Positions 26,201-42,100 are shown, numbered from the stretch's first letter. The stretch is 64,000 nucleotides of DNA from Strongylocentrotus droebachiensis (GCA_035222895.1 JAVYIG010005297.1:62001-126000); one strand, 5' to 3'. A program made the numbers and translations. Notes: generated by a model not told the origin, from the letters alone.

Positions 26201-27070
26201 CGGGTCTGTAAGCCATTAAATTCTATGCCACACGCAACTTGGAATGAAACCCATTTTAAATGTGTTGAAAGTAAATTAATATATCTCTTACATGTAAATA
26301 ATAATAATAATTTTATATTGAACTATTCTTTTCTTCTGCTTCTACCAGGCGTGCTACCAGGAAAGCCGCAGCAGTCAAGAAAGACAAGAAACCAGTCTTC
26401 ACCATGGCGACGGTCACACCCCTTGTGAGTCACATCTTTGACGCAATCTTCAAGGATCAGATCGCAGATGAGATGAAGGCAGCTGCAAACGAGAGAAAGA
26501 AGCGATGTGGAGTTTGCGAGGTAAGACCCTTCAAATCTTCTCTATTTATCTTCCAATTTCCTATTCTGTTGAGTTGGATGTTGTTGTCTATTTCATGCGG
26601 TCCTGTGTAACGTCATTTTGAACAAGGTTAATCTTTTGCCACAGTCTCCCCCTTCTTAATTAATTGAAATATGATATGTTTTGGGTCACACAGGGTGTAG
26701 TCTTTTTGTAATATAAATAAGGATTCAATCAGTAAATGGCAGGCTTTTTCCCTCTACCACATGTTGCTTATGCCCTTCATTATAACATTGTGCATGTTAA
26801 TGAAAGGGCTGACAAAAATTAAAGGACGGACTGCATGTGTTTTGAAAGAAATATGCTACTACAGTGTACATGTATATACATTGAAAATACTTTGAATCCT
26901 AATCATGAACAATGAAATTCATTTCACTAGGTATGCCAAGCACCTGATTGTGGCAAGTGTGCTGCTTGCAAGGGCATGATCAAATTTGGTGGAAGCGGCA
27001 AAGCTAAGCAAGCTTGTAAGGAGAGAAGGTAAGTTCAACATGGTTCTTTTGATTTGGGTATAATGTATTT

Positions 27071-27107
<37 letters not shown>

Positions 27108-30100
27108 CTCTCTTTGTCTCTTTTACAATATTTGACACATGGTGTTATATGCTACAAATATTAATAGCTTTGTTTTTTTTTAAAACATAGAATATAAATA
27201 TTATTGATCACAAATTTGTATAACCCCTGTTTTGCAGTCATTCATTGTGCATAGCAGTGTTTGCACTATGAGACTGCAATAGGCTCGGGACATTATTCAC
27301 TATTCTTGTTTGACACAGCCAGAAAGTGACAAATCTAGACTTTGCTCAAGGCTTTGTAAATAGTGGTAAGATGTCAAAGAAGAGCCTGTGCTTGCAGACT
27401 ACCAAACCTCCATCAGCTATGGGGAACTCAACACTAAAGTACTGTCAAAGGTCATTTGAGATCATATGTTCAAAGTTAACTAAAAGACATTCTTGTCACA
27501 CATCACAAATAACTTTTTTGCAATCACTAATCCCTTTGTAATCTGTCAGTAAAAGATAACTTTGCAGTAATCCAACTTGTGGTCAGGAATGCTCTTTGGG
27601 AACATTGATATAATTTGGTCACAATCTAGCAGTTGCCTTGCTATGACTGAAAGACATTATCTATACTTTATTATTTTCTTTTGCAACATGACAGGTGTCC
27701 CAACATGGCCGTGCAGGAGGCTGATGAGAATGACTTTGATGAGATGGATGATTCTAATAAGAATGGGAACATGGATGACAAGAAAGCCAAGAAGGGTCGC
27801 AAGCTAGGATCCCCACTCAAGAAGAAGAAAAGGGTAAAAAAACAAACGTTCTGTTTCATAATACAGACTTGTATGAAAGACTGCTCATGGAAAACTAAAA
27901 CAGTGCTGTTTGAAGTCTGGTTCCTTTCCCTGTGGTAGCTTTCATTTTCATATGAGGCAAATTTCCCACCCTTGTTACAAAAATACGAATACCCCTTCTA
28001 TTACGAATTTCAACTTTATTTTATTTTTTAGATATTTTGTGTGTGTGTGTGTGTGTGCCATTTTCTACCGCAAAATGCCCATTCTGTCCTGTAAAGTATC
28101 CTACAAGCAGCTCACATTGGCAATTTGGGGATACTCATTGGTTCATCGAACACACCAGTCATGATGAAATCGATCATATTCAACTAAGGCTGCGACGGGT
28201 AGTCGAATGCTCGAGTACCCGCACGGTTGACAACTACTCGGGTACAATTTCTCGTACCCGAATATTCGACCGCAAAAAAAAAAAAAAAAAATTTTAAAAA
28301 AATTTTTAAAAAAAAAATGTCCAGGCCTACGCTTACCCGTGCCAGGGAGAGCGGCGTCCGCCGGCATGGTACCGTCGGTAAAAATGTTTCCCAACTCAAG
28401 CACTGTCAAACTCACCTTTCAGAAACTGGGACCAAATGTCCAGATTTCTGTTTGGACTTGGAGGAAAATGGATTATTCTGCCATCTTTGGTTTTTAAAAC
28501 AGCATTGTTTACTGTTTCAACTGCAACTTATAGTAAAATTGCATGTGTTTTCAGCGAGGGATCTGAGAAACTGCCGAGTGGTATGGTAGTGGCAAAAAAA
28601 TCAAAAAAATCAAAAAAATCAAAAAATCAAAAAATTCAAAAAAAATTCAAAAAAATTCAAAAAAATTATAAAAAACATGGCGTCCGAATATTCAAGTATT
28701 CGCCTGTGAGCCTGGGAGTGTACTCGGGTACCTCATTACACTGTTGTGCACAGCCCTAAATATTCAACCAATGATCAATACAAAAAAATATATACCTGTA
28801 TGTAGGAACTGTAAGAGGCATTAATCCATTTTTTTTTTTTTTTATATACAATTTTTGTCAGTAAAAAACAACCTTCGGGATTAAAGAATACAGTTTTACA
28901 GTTGGCAGGTTCGACGCTTTGCGCACATGATATTCAGATTTACTTCAATATTACTAATTGAAAATTCCAAATGTTGGCAGCTTACAAGCATATACATGCT
29001 TTCTTAGCAGTCTGGTAAAACAATCATCAAACAAACAAATAATTCTTAACCTGCTTTGTTCAACTAATGGAACAAAACTTGCACCCCTTCATCCCCCCCC
29101 CCCCAACTCGGTATTTAGGGTACGTGTATGCATGTTCCCTCCCTTTGAAAGCACCCCCCTATCTCTGATGTGTCAAGTCAATACGGGCCAGATTTCTGTG
29201 TATTATGGGCCAGACTTTGTTGCGTGAAAAGTACCCCCCTTACCAGAGATTTGGGGAACACAAATGCAAGGGGGGGGGGGGGGGTCCATGGTCAACTTCC
29301 GTCACACATTCAATGTATAGATATCATCATACTCAAATAATTAAGCTGTCTAGTTTTTCGATCTGCATGAAATGTAAGAGTTCAGGGACATTTCCACTGG
29401 GTTTCTTTATGAGTTATCTAAGACTTAATATACAATAGGTTGATACAGGTTTTGGATGAGATACAATATTTCCAGGAAACAGAACAGGTATTTTTATGCC
29501 TCCGCCACCGAAGGTGGTGCCGGAGGCATCATGTTTTCGGGTTGTCCGTCCGTACGTCCGTCCGTCCGTACGTCCGTACGTCCGTCCGTCCGTACGTCCG
29601 TACGAGTTTGCGATGGTATGCTTGTGTGTTTAGTTTTACGTATGAGATATCCTTGTGTGTCACTTTAGACTTGTGTGTCTAGCCACACAAGAAAACTATC
29701 ATATTCAGTGTCTAAGATGTCTGACATGTCATTTCTAATCAACTAAGATTTAGTCACACAAGAAAAGTTTCTCCCAAAAAAAGACCAAAAATAAATGTCC
29801 AAATTTTAGAGAGGGGTTGTGTCCAAGTAGCCAAACGGAATAGTGCCATCTACAGTTGACATCCAGGTAGCTAGGTACTATGCGCATCTGCAGTACTTGT
29901 GTGTGTGTGTGTGACTTGTTAGTGTGTAGTATTTGTAAGCAAAGTAGTAGGCAGTGTATGGCTCTGTGTGTGTGTGTGTGTCATGGGTGGATGGTTTTGT
30001 GTGTGCAGTGTACATAATACATGTAATGTTTTTTTATGCCACACAAGCCTTAATTTTCTTGAATTGGACAGGGGTAGACAATAATGTCGTTCTGCCACAC

Positions 30101-33100
30101 TAGCCTTAATTTTCATGACTTGGACAGAGGTATATAATACATGTAATGTCTTTCTGCCACACAAGCCCTAATTTTCTTGACTTGGACAGGGGAAGATAAT
30201 AATGTCTTTCTGACACACAAGCCTTAATTTTCTTGACTTGGACTGGGGTAGATAATAATGTCTTTCTGCCACACAAGCCTCTATTTTCTTGACTTGGACA
30301 GGGGTAGACAATAATGTCTTTCTGCCACACAAGCCTTAATTTTCATGACTTGGACTGGGGTAGATAATAATGTGTTTCAGCCACACAAGCCCTAATTTTC
30401 ATGACTTGGACAGAGGTATATAATACATGTAATGTCTTTCTGCCACACAAGCCCATTATTTTCTTGACTTGGACTGGGGTAGATAATAATGCCTTTCTGC
30501 CACACAAGCCCTAATTTTCTTGACTTGGACAGTGGTTCAGGTATATAATCCCTAATTTTCTTGACTTGGACAGTGGTTCAGGTATATAATCGAGTAATGT
30601 TTTTATGCCACACAAGCCTTAATTTTCTTGACTTGGACTGGGGTAGACAATAATGTCTTTCTGACACACAAGCCTTAATTTTCTTGACTTGGACTGGAGT
30701 AGTTAATAATGTCTTTCTGCCACACAAGCCTTAATTTTCATGACTTGGACAGAGGTATATAATACATGTAATGTCTTTCTGCCACACAAGCCCATTATTT
30801 TCTTGACTTGGACTGGGGTAGATAATAATGCCTTTCTGCCACACAAGCCCTAATTTTCTTGACTTGGACAGTGGTTCAGGTATATAATCGAGTAATGTTT
30901 TTATGCCACACAAGCCTTAATTTTCTTGACTTGGACTGGGGTAGACAATAATGTCTTTCTGACACACAAGCCTTAATTTTCTTGACTTGGACTGGAGTAG
31001 TTAATAATGTCTTTCTGCCACACAAGCCTTAATTTTCATGACTTACACAGAGGTATATAATACATGTAATGTCTTTCTGCCACACAAGCCCATTATTTTC
31101 TTGACTTGGACTGGGGTAGATAATAATGCCTTTCTGCCACACAAGCCCTAATTTTCTTGACTTGGACAGTGGTTCAGGTATATAATCGAGTAATGTTCTT
31201 ATGCCACACAAGCCTTAATTTTCTTGACTTGGACTGGGGTAGACAATAATGTTTTTCTGCCACACAAGCCTTAATTTTCTTGACTTGGACTGGGGTAGAT
31301 GACAATATCTTTCTGACACACAAGCCTTAATTTTTATGACTTGGACAGAGGTATATAATACATGTAATGTTTTTTTTATGCCACACAAGCCCTAATTTTC
31401 TTGACTTGGACAGGGGAAGATAATAATGTCTTTCTGACACACAAGCCTTAATTTTCTTGACTTGGACTGGGGTAGATAATAATGTCTTTCTGCCACACAA
31501 GCCTCTATTTTCTTGACTTGGACAGGGGTAGACAATAATGTCTTTCTGCCACACAAGCCTTAATTTTCATGACTTGGACTGGGGTAGATAATAATGTGTT
31601 TCAGCCACACAAGCCCTAATTTTCATGACTTGGACAGAGGTATATAATACATGTAATGTCTTTCTGCCACACAAGCCCATTATTTTCTTGACTTGGACTT
31701 GGGTAGATAATAATGCCTTTCTGCCACACAAGCCCTAATTTTCTTGACTTGGACAGTGGTTCAGGTATATAATCCCTAATTTTCTTGACTTGGACAGTGG
31801 TTCAGGTATATAATCGAGTAATGTTTTTATGCCACACAAGCCTTAATTTTCTTGACTTGGACTGGGGTAGACAATAATGTCTTTCTGACACACAAGCCTT
31901 AATTTTCTTGACTTGGACTGGAGTAGTTAATAATGTCTTTCTGCCACACAAGCCTTAATTTTCATGACTTGGACAGAGGTATATAATACATGTAATGTCT
32001 TTCTGCCACACAAGCCCATTATTTTCTTGACTTGGACTGGGGTAGATAATAATGCCTTTCTGCCACACAAGCCCTAATTTTCTTGACTTGGACAGTGGTT
32101 CAGGTATATAATCGAGTAATGTTTTTATGCCACACAAGCCTTAATTTTCTTGACTTGGACTGGGGTAGACAATAATGTCTTTCTGACACAAAAGCCTTAA
32201 TTTTCTTGACTTGGACTGGAGTAGTTAATAATGTCTTTCTGCCACACAAGCCTTAATTTTCATGACTTACACAGAGGTATATAATACATGTAATGTCTTT
32301 CTGCCACACAAGCCCATTATTTTCTTGACTTGGACTGGGGTAGATAATAATGCCTTTCTGCCACACAAGCCCTAATTTTCTTGACTTGGACAGTGGTTCA
32401 GGTATATAATCGAGTAATGTTCTTATGCCACACAAGCCTTAATTTTCTTGACTTGGACTGGGGTAGACAATAATGTTTTTCTGCCACACAAGCCTTAATT
32501 TTCTTGACTTGGACTGGGGTAGATGACAATATCTTTCTGACACACAAGCCTTAATTTTCATGACTTGGACAGAGGTATATAATACATGTAATGTTTTTTT
32601 TATGCCACACAAGCCCTAATTTTCTGGACTTGGACAGGGGTAGACAATAATGTCTTTCTGCCACACAAGCCTTAATTTTCTGGACTTGGACAGGGGTAGA
32701 CAATAATGTCTTTCTGTCACACAAGCCTTAATTTTCTTGACTTGGACTGGAGTAGATAATAATGTCTTTCTGCCACACAAGCCTTAATTTCCATGACTTA
32801 GACAGAGGTATATAATACATGTAATGTCTTTCTGCCACACAAGCCCATTATTTTCTTGACTTGGAGTGGGGTAGATAATAATGCCTTTCTGCCACACAAG
32901 CCCTAATTTTCTTGAATTGGACAGTGGTTCAGGTATATAATCGAGTAATGTTTTTATGCCACACAAGCCTTAATTTTCTTGACTTGGACTGGGGTAGACA
33001 ATAATGTTTTTCTGCCACACAAGCCCTAATTTTCTTGACTTGGACTGGGGTAGATGACAATATCTTTCTGACACACAAGCCTTAATTTTCATGACTTGGA

Positions 33101-36100
33101 CAGAGGTATATAATACATGTAATTTTTTTTTTATGCCACACAAGCCCTAATTTTCTGGACTTGGACAGGGGGTAGATAATAATGTCTTTCTGTCACACAA
33201 GCCTTAATTTTCTTGACTTGGACTGGAGTAGATAATAATGTCTTTCTGCCACACAAGCCTTAATTTTCATGACTTGGACAGAGGTATATAATACATGTAA
33301 TGTCTTTCTGCCACACAAGCCCATTATTTTCTTGACTTGGACTGGGGTAGATAATAATGCCTTTCTGCCACACAAGCCCTAATTTTCTTGACTTGGACAG
33401 TGGTTCAGGTATATAATCGAGTAATGTTTTTATGCCACACAAGCCTTAATTTTCTTGACTTGGACTGGGGTAGACAATAATGTCTTTCTGACACACAAGC
33501 CTTAATTTTCTTGACTTGGACTGGAGTAGTTAATAATGTCTTTCTGCCACACAAGCCTTAATTTTCATGACTTGGACAGAGGTATATAATACATGTAATG
33601 TCTTTCTGCCACACAAGCCCATTATTTTCTTGACTTGGACTGGGGTAGATAATAATGCCTTTCTGCCACACAAGCCCTAATTTTCTTGACTTGGACAGTG
33701 GTTCAGGTATATAATCGAGTAATGTTCTTATGCCACACAAGCCTTAATTTTCTTGACTTGGACTGGGGTAGACAATAATGTTTTTCTGCCACACAAGCCT
33801 TAATTTTCTTGACTTGGACTAGGGTAGATGACAATATCTTTCTGACACACAAGCCTTAATTTTCATGACTTGGACAGAGGTATATAATACATGTAATGTT
33901 TTTTTTATGCCACACAAGCCCTAATTTTCTGGACTTGGACAGGGGTAGACAATAATGTCTTTCTGCCACACAAGCCTTAATTTTCTGGACTTGGACAGGG
34001 GTAGACAATAATGTCTTTCTGTCACACAAGCCTTAATTTTCTTGACTTGGACTGGAGTAGATAATAATGTCTTTCTGCCACACAAGCCTTAATTTCCATG
34101 ACTTGGACAGAGGTATATAATACATGTAATGTCTTTCTGCCACACAAGCCCATTATTTTCTTGACTTGGACTGGGGTAGATAATAATGCCTTTCTGCCAC
34201 ACAAGCCCTAATTTTCTTGAATTGGACAGTGGTTCAGGTATATAATCAAGTAATGTTTTTATGCCACACAAGCCTTAATTTTCTTGACTTGGACTGGGGT
34301 AGACAATAATGTTTTTCTGCCACACAAGCCCTAATTTTCTTGACTTGGACTGGGGTAGATGACAATATCTTTCTGACACACAAGCCTTAATTTTCATGAC
34401 TTGGACAGAGGTATATAATACATGTAATTTTTTTTTTATGCCACACAAGCCCTAATTTTCTGGACTTGGACAGGGGGTAGATAATAATGTCTTTCTGTCA
34501 CACAAGCCTTAATTTTCTTGACTTGGACTGGAGTAGATAATAATGTCTTTCTGCCACACAAGCCTTAATTTTCATGACTTGGACAGAGGTATATAATACA
34601 TGTAATGTCTTTCTGCCACACAAGCCCATTATTTTCTTGACTTGGACTGGGGTAGACAATAATGTCTTTCTGCCACACAAGCCCTAATTTTCTTGACTTG
34701 GACAGTGGTACAGGTATATAATACATGTAATGTTTTTATGCCACACAAGGGTTAATCTTCTTGACTTGGACAGGGGTAGACAATAATGTCTTTCTGCCAC
34801 ACAAGCCTTAATTTTCATGACTTGGACAGGGGTAGATAATAATGTCTTTCTGCCACACAAGCCTTAATTTTCATGACTTGGACAGGGGTAGACAATTATG
34901 TCTTTCTGCCACACAAGCCTTAATTTTCTTGACTTGGACTGGGGTAGATGACAATATCTTTCTGACACACAAGCCTTAATTTTCATGACTTGGACAGAGG
35001 TATATAATACATGTAATGTTTTTTTTATGCCACACAAGCCCTAATTTTCTTGACTTGGACAGGGGTAGACAATAATGTCTTTCTGCCACACAAGCCTTAA
35101 TTTTCTTGACTTGGACTGGAGTAGTTTATAATGTCTTTCTGCCACACAAGCCTTAATTTTCATGACTTGGACAGAGGTATATAATACATGTAATGTTTTT
35201 TTTATGCCACACAAGCCCTAAATTTCTGGACTTGGACAGGGGTAGACAATAATGTCTTTCTGCCACACAAGCCTTAATTTTCTGGACTTGGACAGGGGTA
35301 GATAATAATGTCTTTCTGTCACACAAGCCTTAATTTTCTTGACTTGGACTGGAGTAGATAATAATGTCTTTCTGCCACACAAGCCTTAATTTCCATGACT
35401 TGGACAGAGGTATATAATACATGTAATGTCTTTCTGCCACACAAGCCCATTATTTTCTTGACTTGGAGTGGGGTAGATAATAACGCCTTTCTGCCACACA
35501 AGCCCTAATTTTCTTGAATTGGACAGTGGTTCAGGTATATAATCGAGTAATGTTTTTATGCCACACAAGCCTTAATTTTCTTGACTTGGACTGGGGTAGA
35601 CAATAATGTTTTTCTGCCACACAAGCCTTAATTTTCTTGACTTGGACTGGAGTAGTTAATAATGTCTTTCTGCCACACAAGCCTTAATTTTCATGACTTG
35701 GACAGAGGTATATAATACATGTAATGTTTTTTTTATGCCACACAAGCCCTAATTTTCTGGACTTGGACAGGGGTAGACAATAATGTCTTTCTGCCACACA
35801 AGCCTTAATTTTCTGGACTTGGACAGGGGTAGACAATAATGTCTTTCTGTCACACAAGCCTTAATTTTCTTGACTTGGACTGGAGTAGATAATAATGTCT
35901 TTCTGCCACACAAGCCTTAATTTCCATGACTTGGACAGAGGTATATAATACATGTAATGTCTTTCTGCCACACAAGCCCATTATTTTCTTGACTTGGAGT
36001 GGGGTAGATAATAATGCCTTTCTGTCACACAAGCCTTAATTTTCTTGACTTGGACTGGAGTAGATAATAATGTCTTTCTGCCACACAAGCCTTAATTTTC

Positions 36101-39100
36101 ATGACTTGGACAGAGGTATATAATACATGTAATGTCTTTCTGCCACACAAGCCCATTATTTTCTTGACTTGGACTGGGGTAGATAATAATGCCTTTCTGC
36201 CACACAAGCCCTAATTTTCTTGACTTGGACAGTGGTTCAGGTATATAATCGAGTAATGTTTTTATGCCACACAAGCCTTAATTTTCTTGACTTGGACTGG
36301 GGTAGACAATAATGTCTTTCTGACACACAAGCCTTAACTTTCTTGACTTGGACTGGAGTAGTTAATAATGTCTTTCTGCCACACAAGCCTTAATTTTCAT
36401 GACTTGGACAGAGGTATATAATACATGTAATGTCTTTCTGCCACACAAGCCCATTATTTTCTTGACTTGGACTGGGGTAGATAATAATGCCTTTCTGCCA
36501 CACAAGCCCTAATTTTCTTGACTTGGACAGTGGTTCAGGTATATAATCGAGTAATGTTTTTATGCCACACAAGCCTTAATTTTCTTGACTTGGACTGGGG
36601 TAGACAATAATGTCTTTCTGACACACAAGCCTTAATTTTCTTGACTTGGACTGGAGTAGTTAATAATGTCTCTCTGCCACACAAGCCTTAATTTTCATGA
36701 CTTGGACAGAGGTATATAATACATGTAATGTCTTTCTGCCACACAAGCCCATTATTTTCTTGACTTGGACTGGGGTAGATAATAATGCCTTTCTGCCACA
36801 CAAGCCCTAATTTTCTTGACTTGGACAGTGGTTCAGGTATATAATCCCTAATTTTCTTGACTTGGACAGTGGTTCAGGTATATAATCGAGTAATGTTTTT
36901 ATGCCACACAAGCCTTAATTTTCTTGACTTGGACTGGGGTAGACAATAATGTCTTTCTGACACACAAGCCTTAATTTTCTTGACTTGGACTGGAGTAGTT
37001 AATAATGTCTTTCTGCCACACAAGCCTTAATTTTCATGACTTGGACAGAGGTATAATGTCTTTCTGCCACACAAGCCCATTATTTTCTTGACTTGGACTG
37101 GGGTAGATAATAATGCCTTTCTGCCACACAAGCCCTAATTTTCTTGACTTGGACAGTGGTTCAGGTATATAATCGAGTAATGTTCTTATGCCACACAAGC
37201 CTTAATTTTCTTGACTTGGACTGGGGTAGACAATAATGTTTTTCTGCCACACAAGCCTTAATTTTCTTGACTTGGACTGGGGTAGATGACAATATCTTTC
37301 TGACACACAAGCCTTAATTTTCATGACTTGGACAGAGGTATATAATACATGTAATGTTTTTTTTATGCCACACAAGCCCTAATTTTCTGGACTTGGACAG
37401 GGGTAGACAATAATGTCTTTCTGCCACACAAGCCTTAATTTTCTGGACTTGGACAGGGGTAGACAATAATGTCTTTCTGTCACACAAGCCTTAATTTTCT
37501 TGACTTGGAGTGGAGTAGATAATAATGTCTTTCTGCCACACAAGCCTTAATTTCCATGACTTGGACAGAGGTATATAATACATGTAATGTCTTTCTGCCA
37601 CACAAGCCCATTATTTTCTTGACTTGGACTGGGGTAGATAATAATGCCTTTCTGCCACACAAGCCCTAATTTTCTTGACTTGGACAGTAGTTCAGGTATA
37701 TAATCGAGTAATGTTCTTATGCCACACAAGCCTTAATTTTCTTGACTTGGACTGGGGTAGACAATAATGTTTTTCTGCCACACAAGCCTTAATTTTCTTG
37801 ACTTGGACTGGGGTAGATGACAATATCTTTCTGACACACAAGCCTTAATTTTCATGACTTGGACAGAGGTATATAATCCATGTAATGTTTTTTTTATGCC
37901 ACACAAGCCCTAATTTTCTGGACTTGGACAGGGGTAGACAATAATGTCTTTCTGCCACACAAGCCTTAATTTTCTGGACTTGGACAGGGGTAGACAATAA
38001 TGTCTTTCTGTCACACAAGCCTTAATTTTCTTGACTTGGACTGGAGTAGATAATAATGTCTTTCTGCCACACAAGCCTTAATTTCCATGACTTGGACAGA
38101 GGTATATAATACATGTAATGTCTTTCTGCCACACAAGCCCATTATTTTCTTGACTTGGACTGGGGTAGATAATAATGCCTTTCTGCCACACAAGCCCTAA
38201 TTTTCTTGAATTGGACAGTGGTTCAGGTATATAATCGAGTAATGTTTTTATGCCACACAAGCCTTAATTTTCTTGACTTGGACTGGGGTAGACAATAATG
38301 TTTTTCTGCCACACAAGCCCTAATTTTCTTGACTTGGACTGGGGTAGATGACAATATCTTTCTGACACACAAGCCTTAATTTTCATGACTTGGACAGAGG
38401 TATATAATACATGTAATTTTTTTTTTATGCCACACAAGCCCTAATTTTCTGGACTTGGACAGGGGGTAGATAATAATGTCTTTCTGTCACACAAGCCTTA
38501 ATTTTCTTGACTTGGACTGGAGTAGATAATAATGTCTTTCTGCCACACAAGCCTTAATTTTCATGACTTGGACAGAGGTATATAATACATGTAATGTCTT
38601 TCTGCCACACAAGCCCATTATTTTCTTGACTTGGACTGGGGTAGACAATAATGTCTTTCTGCCACACAAGCCCTAATTTTCTTGACTTGGACAGTGGTAC
38701 AGGTATATAATACATGTAATGTTTTTATGCCACACAAGGGTTAATCTTCTTGACTTGGACAGGGGTAGACAATAATGTCTTTCTGCCACACAAGCCTTAA
38801 TTTTCATGACTTGGACAGGGGTAGATAATAATGTCTTTCTGCCACACAAGCCTTAATTTTCATGACTTGGACAGGGGTAGACAATTATGTCTTTCTGCCA
38901 CACAAGCCTTAATTTTCTTGACTTGGACTGGGGTAGATGACAATATCTTTCTGACACACAAGCCTTAATTTTCATGACTTGGACAGAGGTATATAATACA
39001 TGTAATGTTTTTTTTATGCCACACAAGCCCTAATTTTCTTGACTTGGACAGGGGTAGACAATAATGTCTTTCTGCCACACAAGCCTTAATTTTCTTGACT

Positions 39101-42100
39101 TGGACTGGAGTAGTTAATAATGTCTTTCTGCCACACAAGCCTTAATTTTCATGACTTGGACAGAGGTATATAATACATGTAATGTTTTTTTTATGCCACA
39201 CAAGCCCTAAATTTCTGGACTTGGACAGGGGTAGACAATAATGTCTTTCTGCCACACAAGCCTTAATTTTCTGGACTTGGACAGGGGTAGATAATAATGT
39301 CTTTCTGTCACACAAGCCTTAATTTTCTTGACTTGGACTGGAGTAGGTAATAATGTCTTTCTGCCACACAAGCCTTAATTTTCATGACTTAGACAGAGGG
39401 ATATAATACATGTAATGTTTTTTTTATGCCACACAAGCCCTAATTTTCTGGACTTGAACAGGGGTAGACAATAATGTCTTTCTGCCACACAAGCCTTAAT
39501 TTTCTTGACTTGGACTGGAGTAGTTAATAATGTCTTTCTGCCACACAAGCCTTAATTTTCATGACTTGGACAGAGGTATATAATACATGTAATGTTTTTT
39601 TTATGCCACACAAGCCCTAATTTTCTGGACTTGGACAGGGGTAGACAATAATGTCTTTCTGCCACACAAGCCTTAATTTTCTTGACTTGGACTGGGGTAG
39701 ATGACAATATCTTTCTGACACACAAGCCTTAATTTTCATGACTTGAACAGAGGTATATAATACATGTAATGTTTTTTTTTATGCCACACAAGCCCTAATT
39801 TTCTGGACTTGGACAGGGGTAGACAATAATGTCTTTCTGCCACACAAGCCTTAATTTTCTTGACTTGGACAGGGGTTGATAATAATGTCTTTCTGTCACA
39901 CAAGCCTTAATTTTCTTGACTTGGACAGGGGTAGACAATAATGTCTTTCTGCCACACAAGCCCTAATTTTCTTGACTTGGACAGGGGTAGACAATAATGT
40001 CTTTCTGCCACACAAGCCTTAATTTTCATGACTTGGACAGAGGTATATAATACATGTAATGTCTTTCTGCCACACAAGCCCATTATTTTCTTTACTTGGA
40101 CTGGGGTAGATAATAATGCCTTTCTGCCACACAAGCCCTAATTTTCTTGACTTGGACAGTGGTTCGGGTATATAATCGAGTAATGTTTTTATGCCACACA
40201 AGCCTTAAATTTCTTGACTTGGACTGGGGTAGACAATAATGTTTTTCTGCCACACAAGCCTTAATTTTCTTGACTTGGACTGGGGTAGATGACAATATCT
40301 TTCTGACACACAAGCCTTAATTTTCATGACTTGGACAGAGGTATATAATACATGTAATGTTTTTTTTATGCCACACAAGCCCTAATTTTCTGGACTTGGA
40401 CAGGGGTAGACAATAATGTCTTTCTGCCACACAAGCCTTAATTTTCTTGACTTGGACAGGGGTAGATAATAATGTCTTTCTGTCACACAAGCCTTAATTT
40501 TCTTGACTTGGACAGGGGTAGGCAATAATGTCTTTCTGCCACACAAGCCCTAATTTTCTTGACTTGGACAGTGGTTCAGGTATATAATCGAGTAATGTAT
40601 TTATGCCACACAAGCCTTAAATTTCTTGACTTGGACAGAGGTATATAATAGATGTAATGTCTTTCTGCCATTATTTTCTTGACTTGGACTGGGGTAGATA
40701 ATAATGCCTTTCTGCCACACAAGCCCTAATTTTCTTGACTTGGACAGTGGTTCAGGTATATAATCGAGTAATGTACATGTATTTATGCCACACAAGCCTT
40801 AAATTTCTTGACTTGGACTGGGGTAGACAATAATGTTTTTCTGCCACACAAGCCTTAATTTTCTTGACTTGGACTGGGGTAGATGACAATATCTTTCTGA
40901 CACACAAGCCTTAATTTTCATGACTTGGACAGAGGTATATAATACATGTCTTTTTGTCACACAAGCCTTAATTGTCTTGACTGGGACAATTAGGGTAGAT
41001 GATGATTATGATGTATTTTTTTTGCACACAAACTTTACTTTTTGTGACTTTGACAGGTATAGATGATTTGGTATCATCCTGCTACACAAGCCTTAAATTA
41101 TCGAAAATAATATCGCTAGTGATATTCGTTTGTCTCGCAATGTGGTCAATAAGGAATCTAAAAGATCACGACGTCGTGATCTTTTAGATTCCTTATTGAC
41201 CACATTGCGAGACAAACGAATATCACTAGCGATATTATTTTCGATACTATATCCGCAATGAGTAATATATTTAGCATTAAGCCTTAAATTGTAATACAAA
41301 GTTTTGGTATGTGGTCGTGAATTTGGTTCAAATGAACATATTGGAAGCATATGCGATCCTACAATATTCACTAATTGTTGTCGCGGTCGAAATCGACTCG
41401 AAAGTTATGAAATTGTAAATAATAAACACTTGATGTTGTATAGCTCCCTCTCAAGGTCAAGATATTAATTAAGCTATAAAACAATGTTTCTTGACTAAAA
41501 TCGACTGATAAGCTATTCCCGTTCGGAAATTATATACAACTACATATTCTGAGATGTTCATGGTCGCATCTACCATTGTACGGCCGTAGGAGCTATTTGA
41601 AATTTATCAAAATTTACTAGGAGCACCGGTAAATCTTAATATTTAATTTTTCTTGAAAGCAGATGTGTTTTAAGGGTTAAAATTACTAGTGCTTTTAATA
41701 CATCCACATCCACAGGGGCATCCAAATATATCAAAATTGTAAAGATTCACTATCCACCCATTTTCCAAAAATTTCCCAAAACTTTGTAATACCTTTAATT
41801 AATTTCATGACTTTGACAGGCATGGTTTATTATACAAATAATGAATGGTTATGAGTTCAATAGTACAAATATTTTCATGAGTTGAATTTTATCCATGGTT
41901 GTTGCAATAATTTTTGTTCTTTACTATTTCTACTAACATTATTGTGTGCTATCACAATCATGATTGTTTCATTTTCCCTTTAAAGCAGGCGCGTAGCCAG
42001 AGTCGAGAATGGAACAACAAATCGTCTTCTTTCTCTAATAATTTCATTAAACTATGAAAGGTCAAAGCTTACGCACTTTGCGCAAGAGAGGGGGGGGGGG

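Noticed and set aside
29919-40795. Some 40 similar minus-strand reading frames ([16 protein letters not shown]... and [13 protein letters not shown]...)
   Set aside because: They are the satellite monomers read in three frames; the identity follows the DNA repeat and not a protein constraint.
30030-40960. CRISPR-like regular array
   Set aside because: The whole unit repeats without unique spacers, and the gene context is animal.
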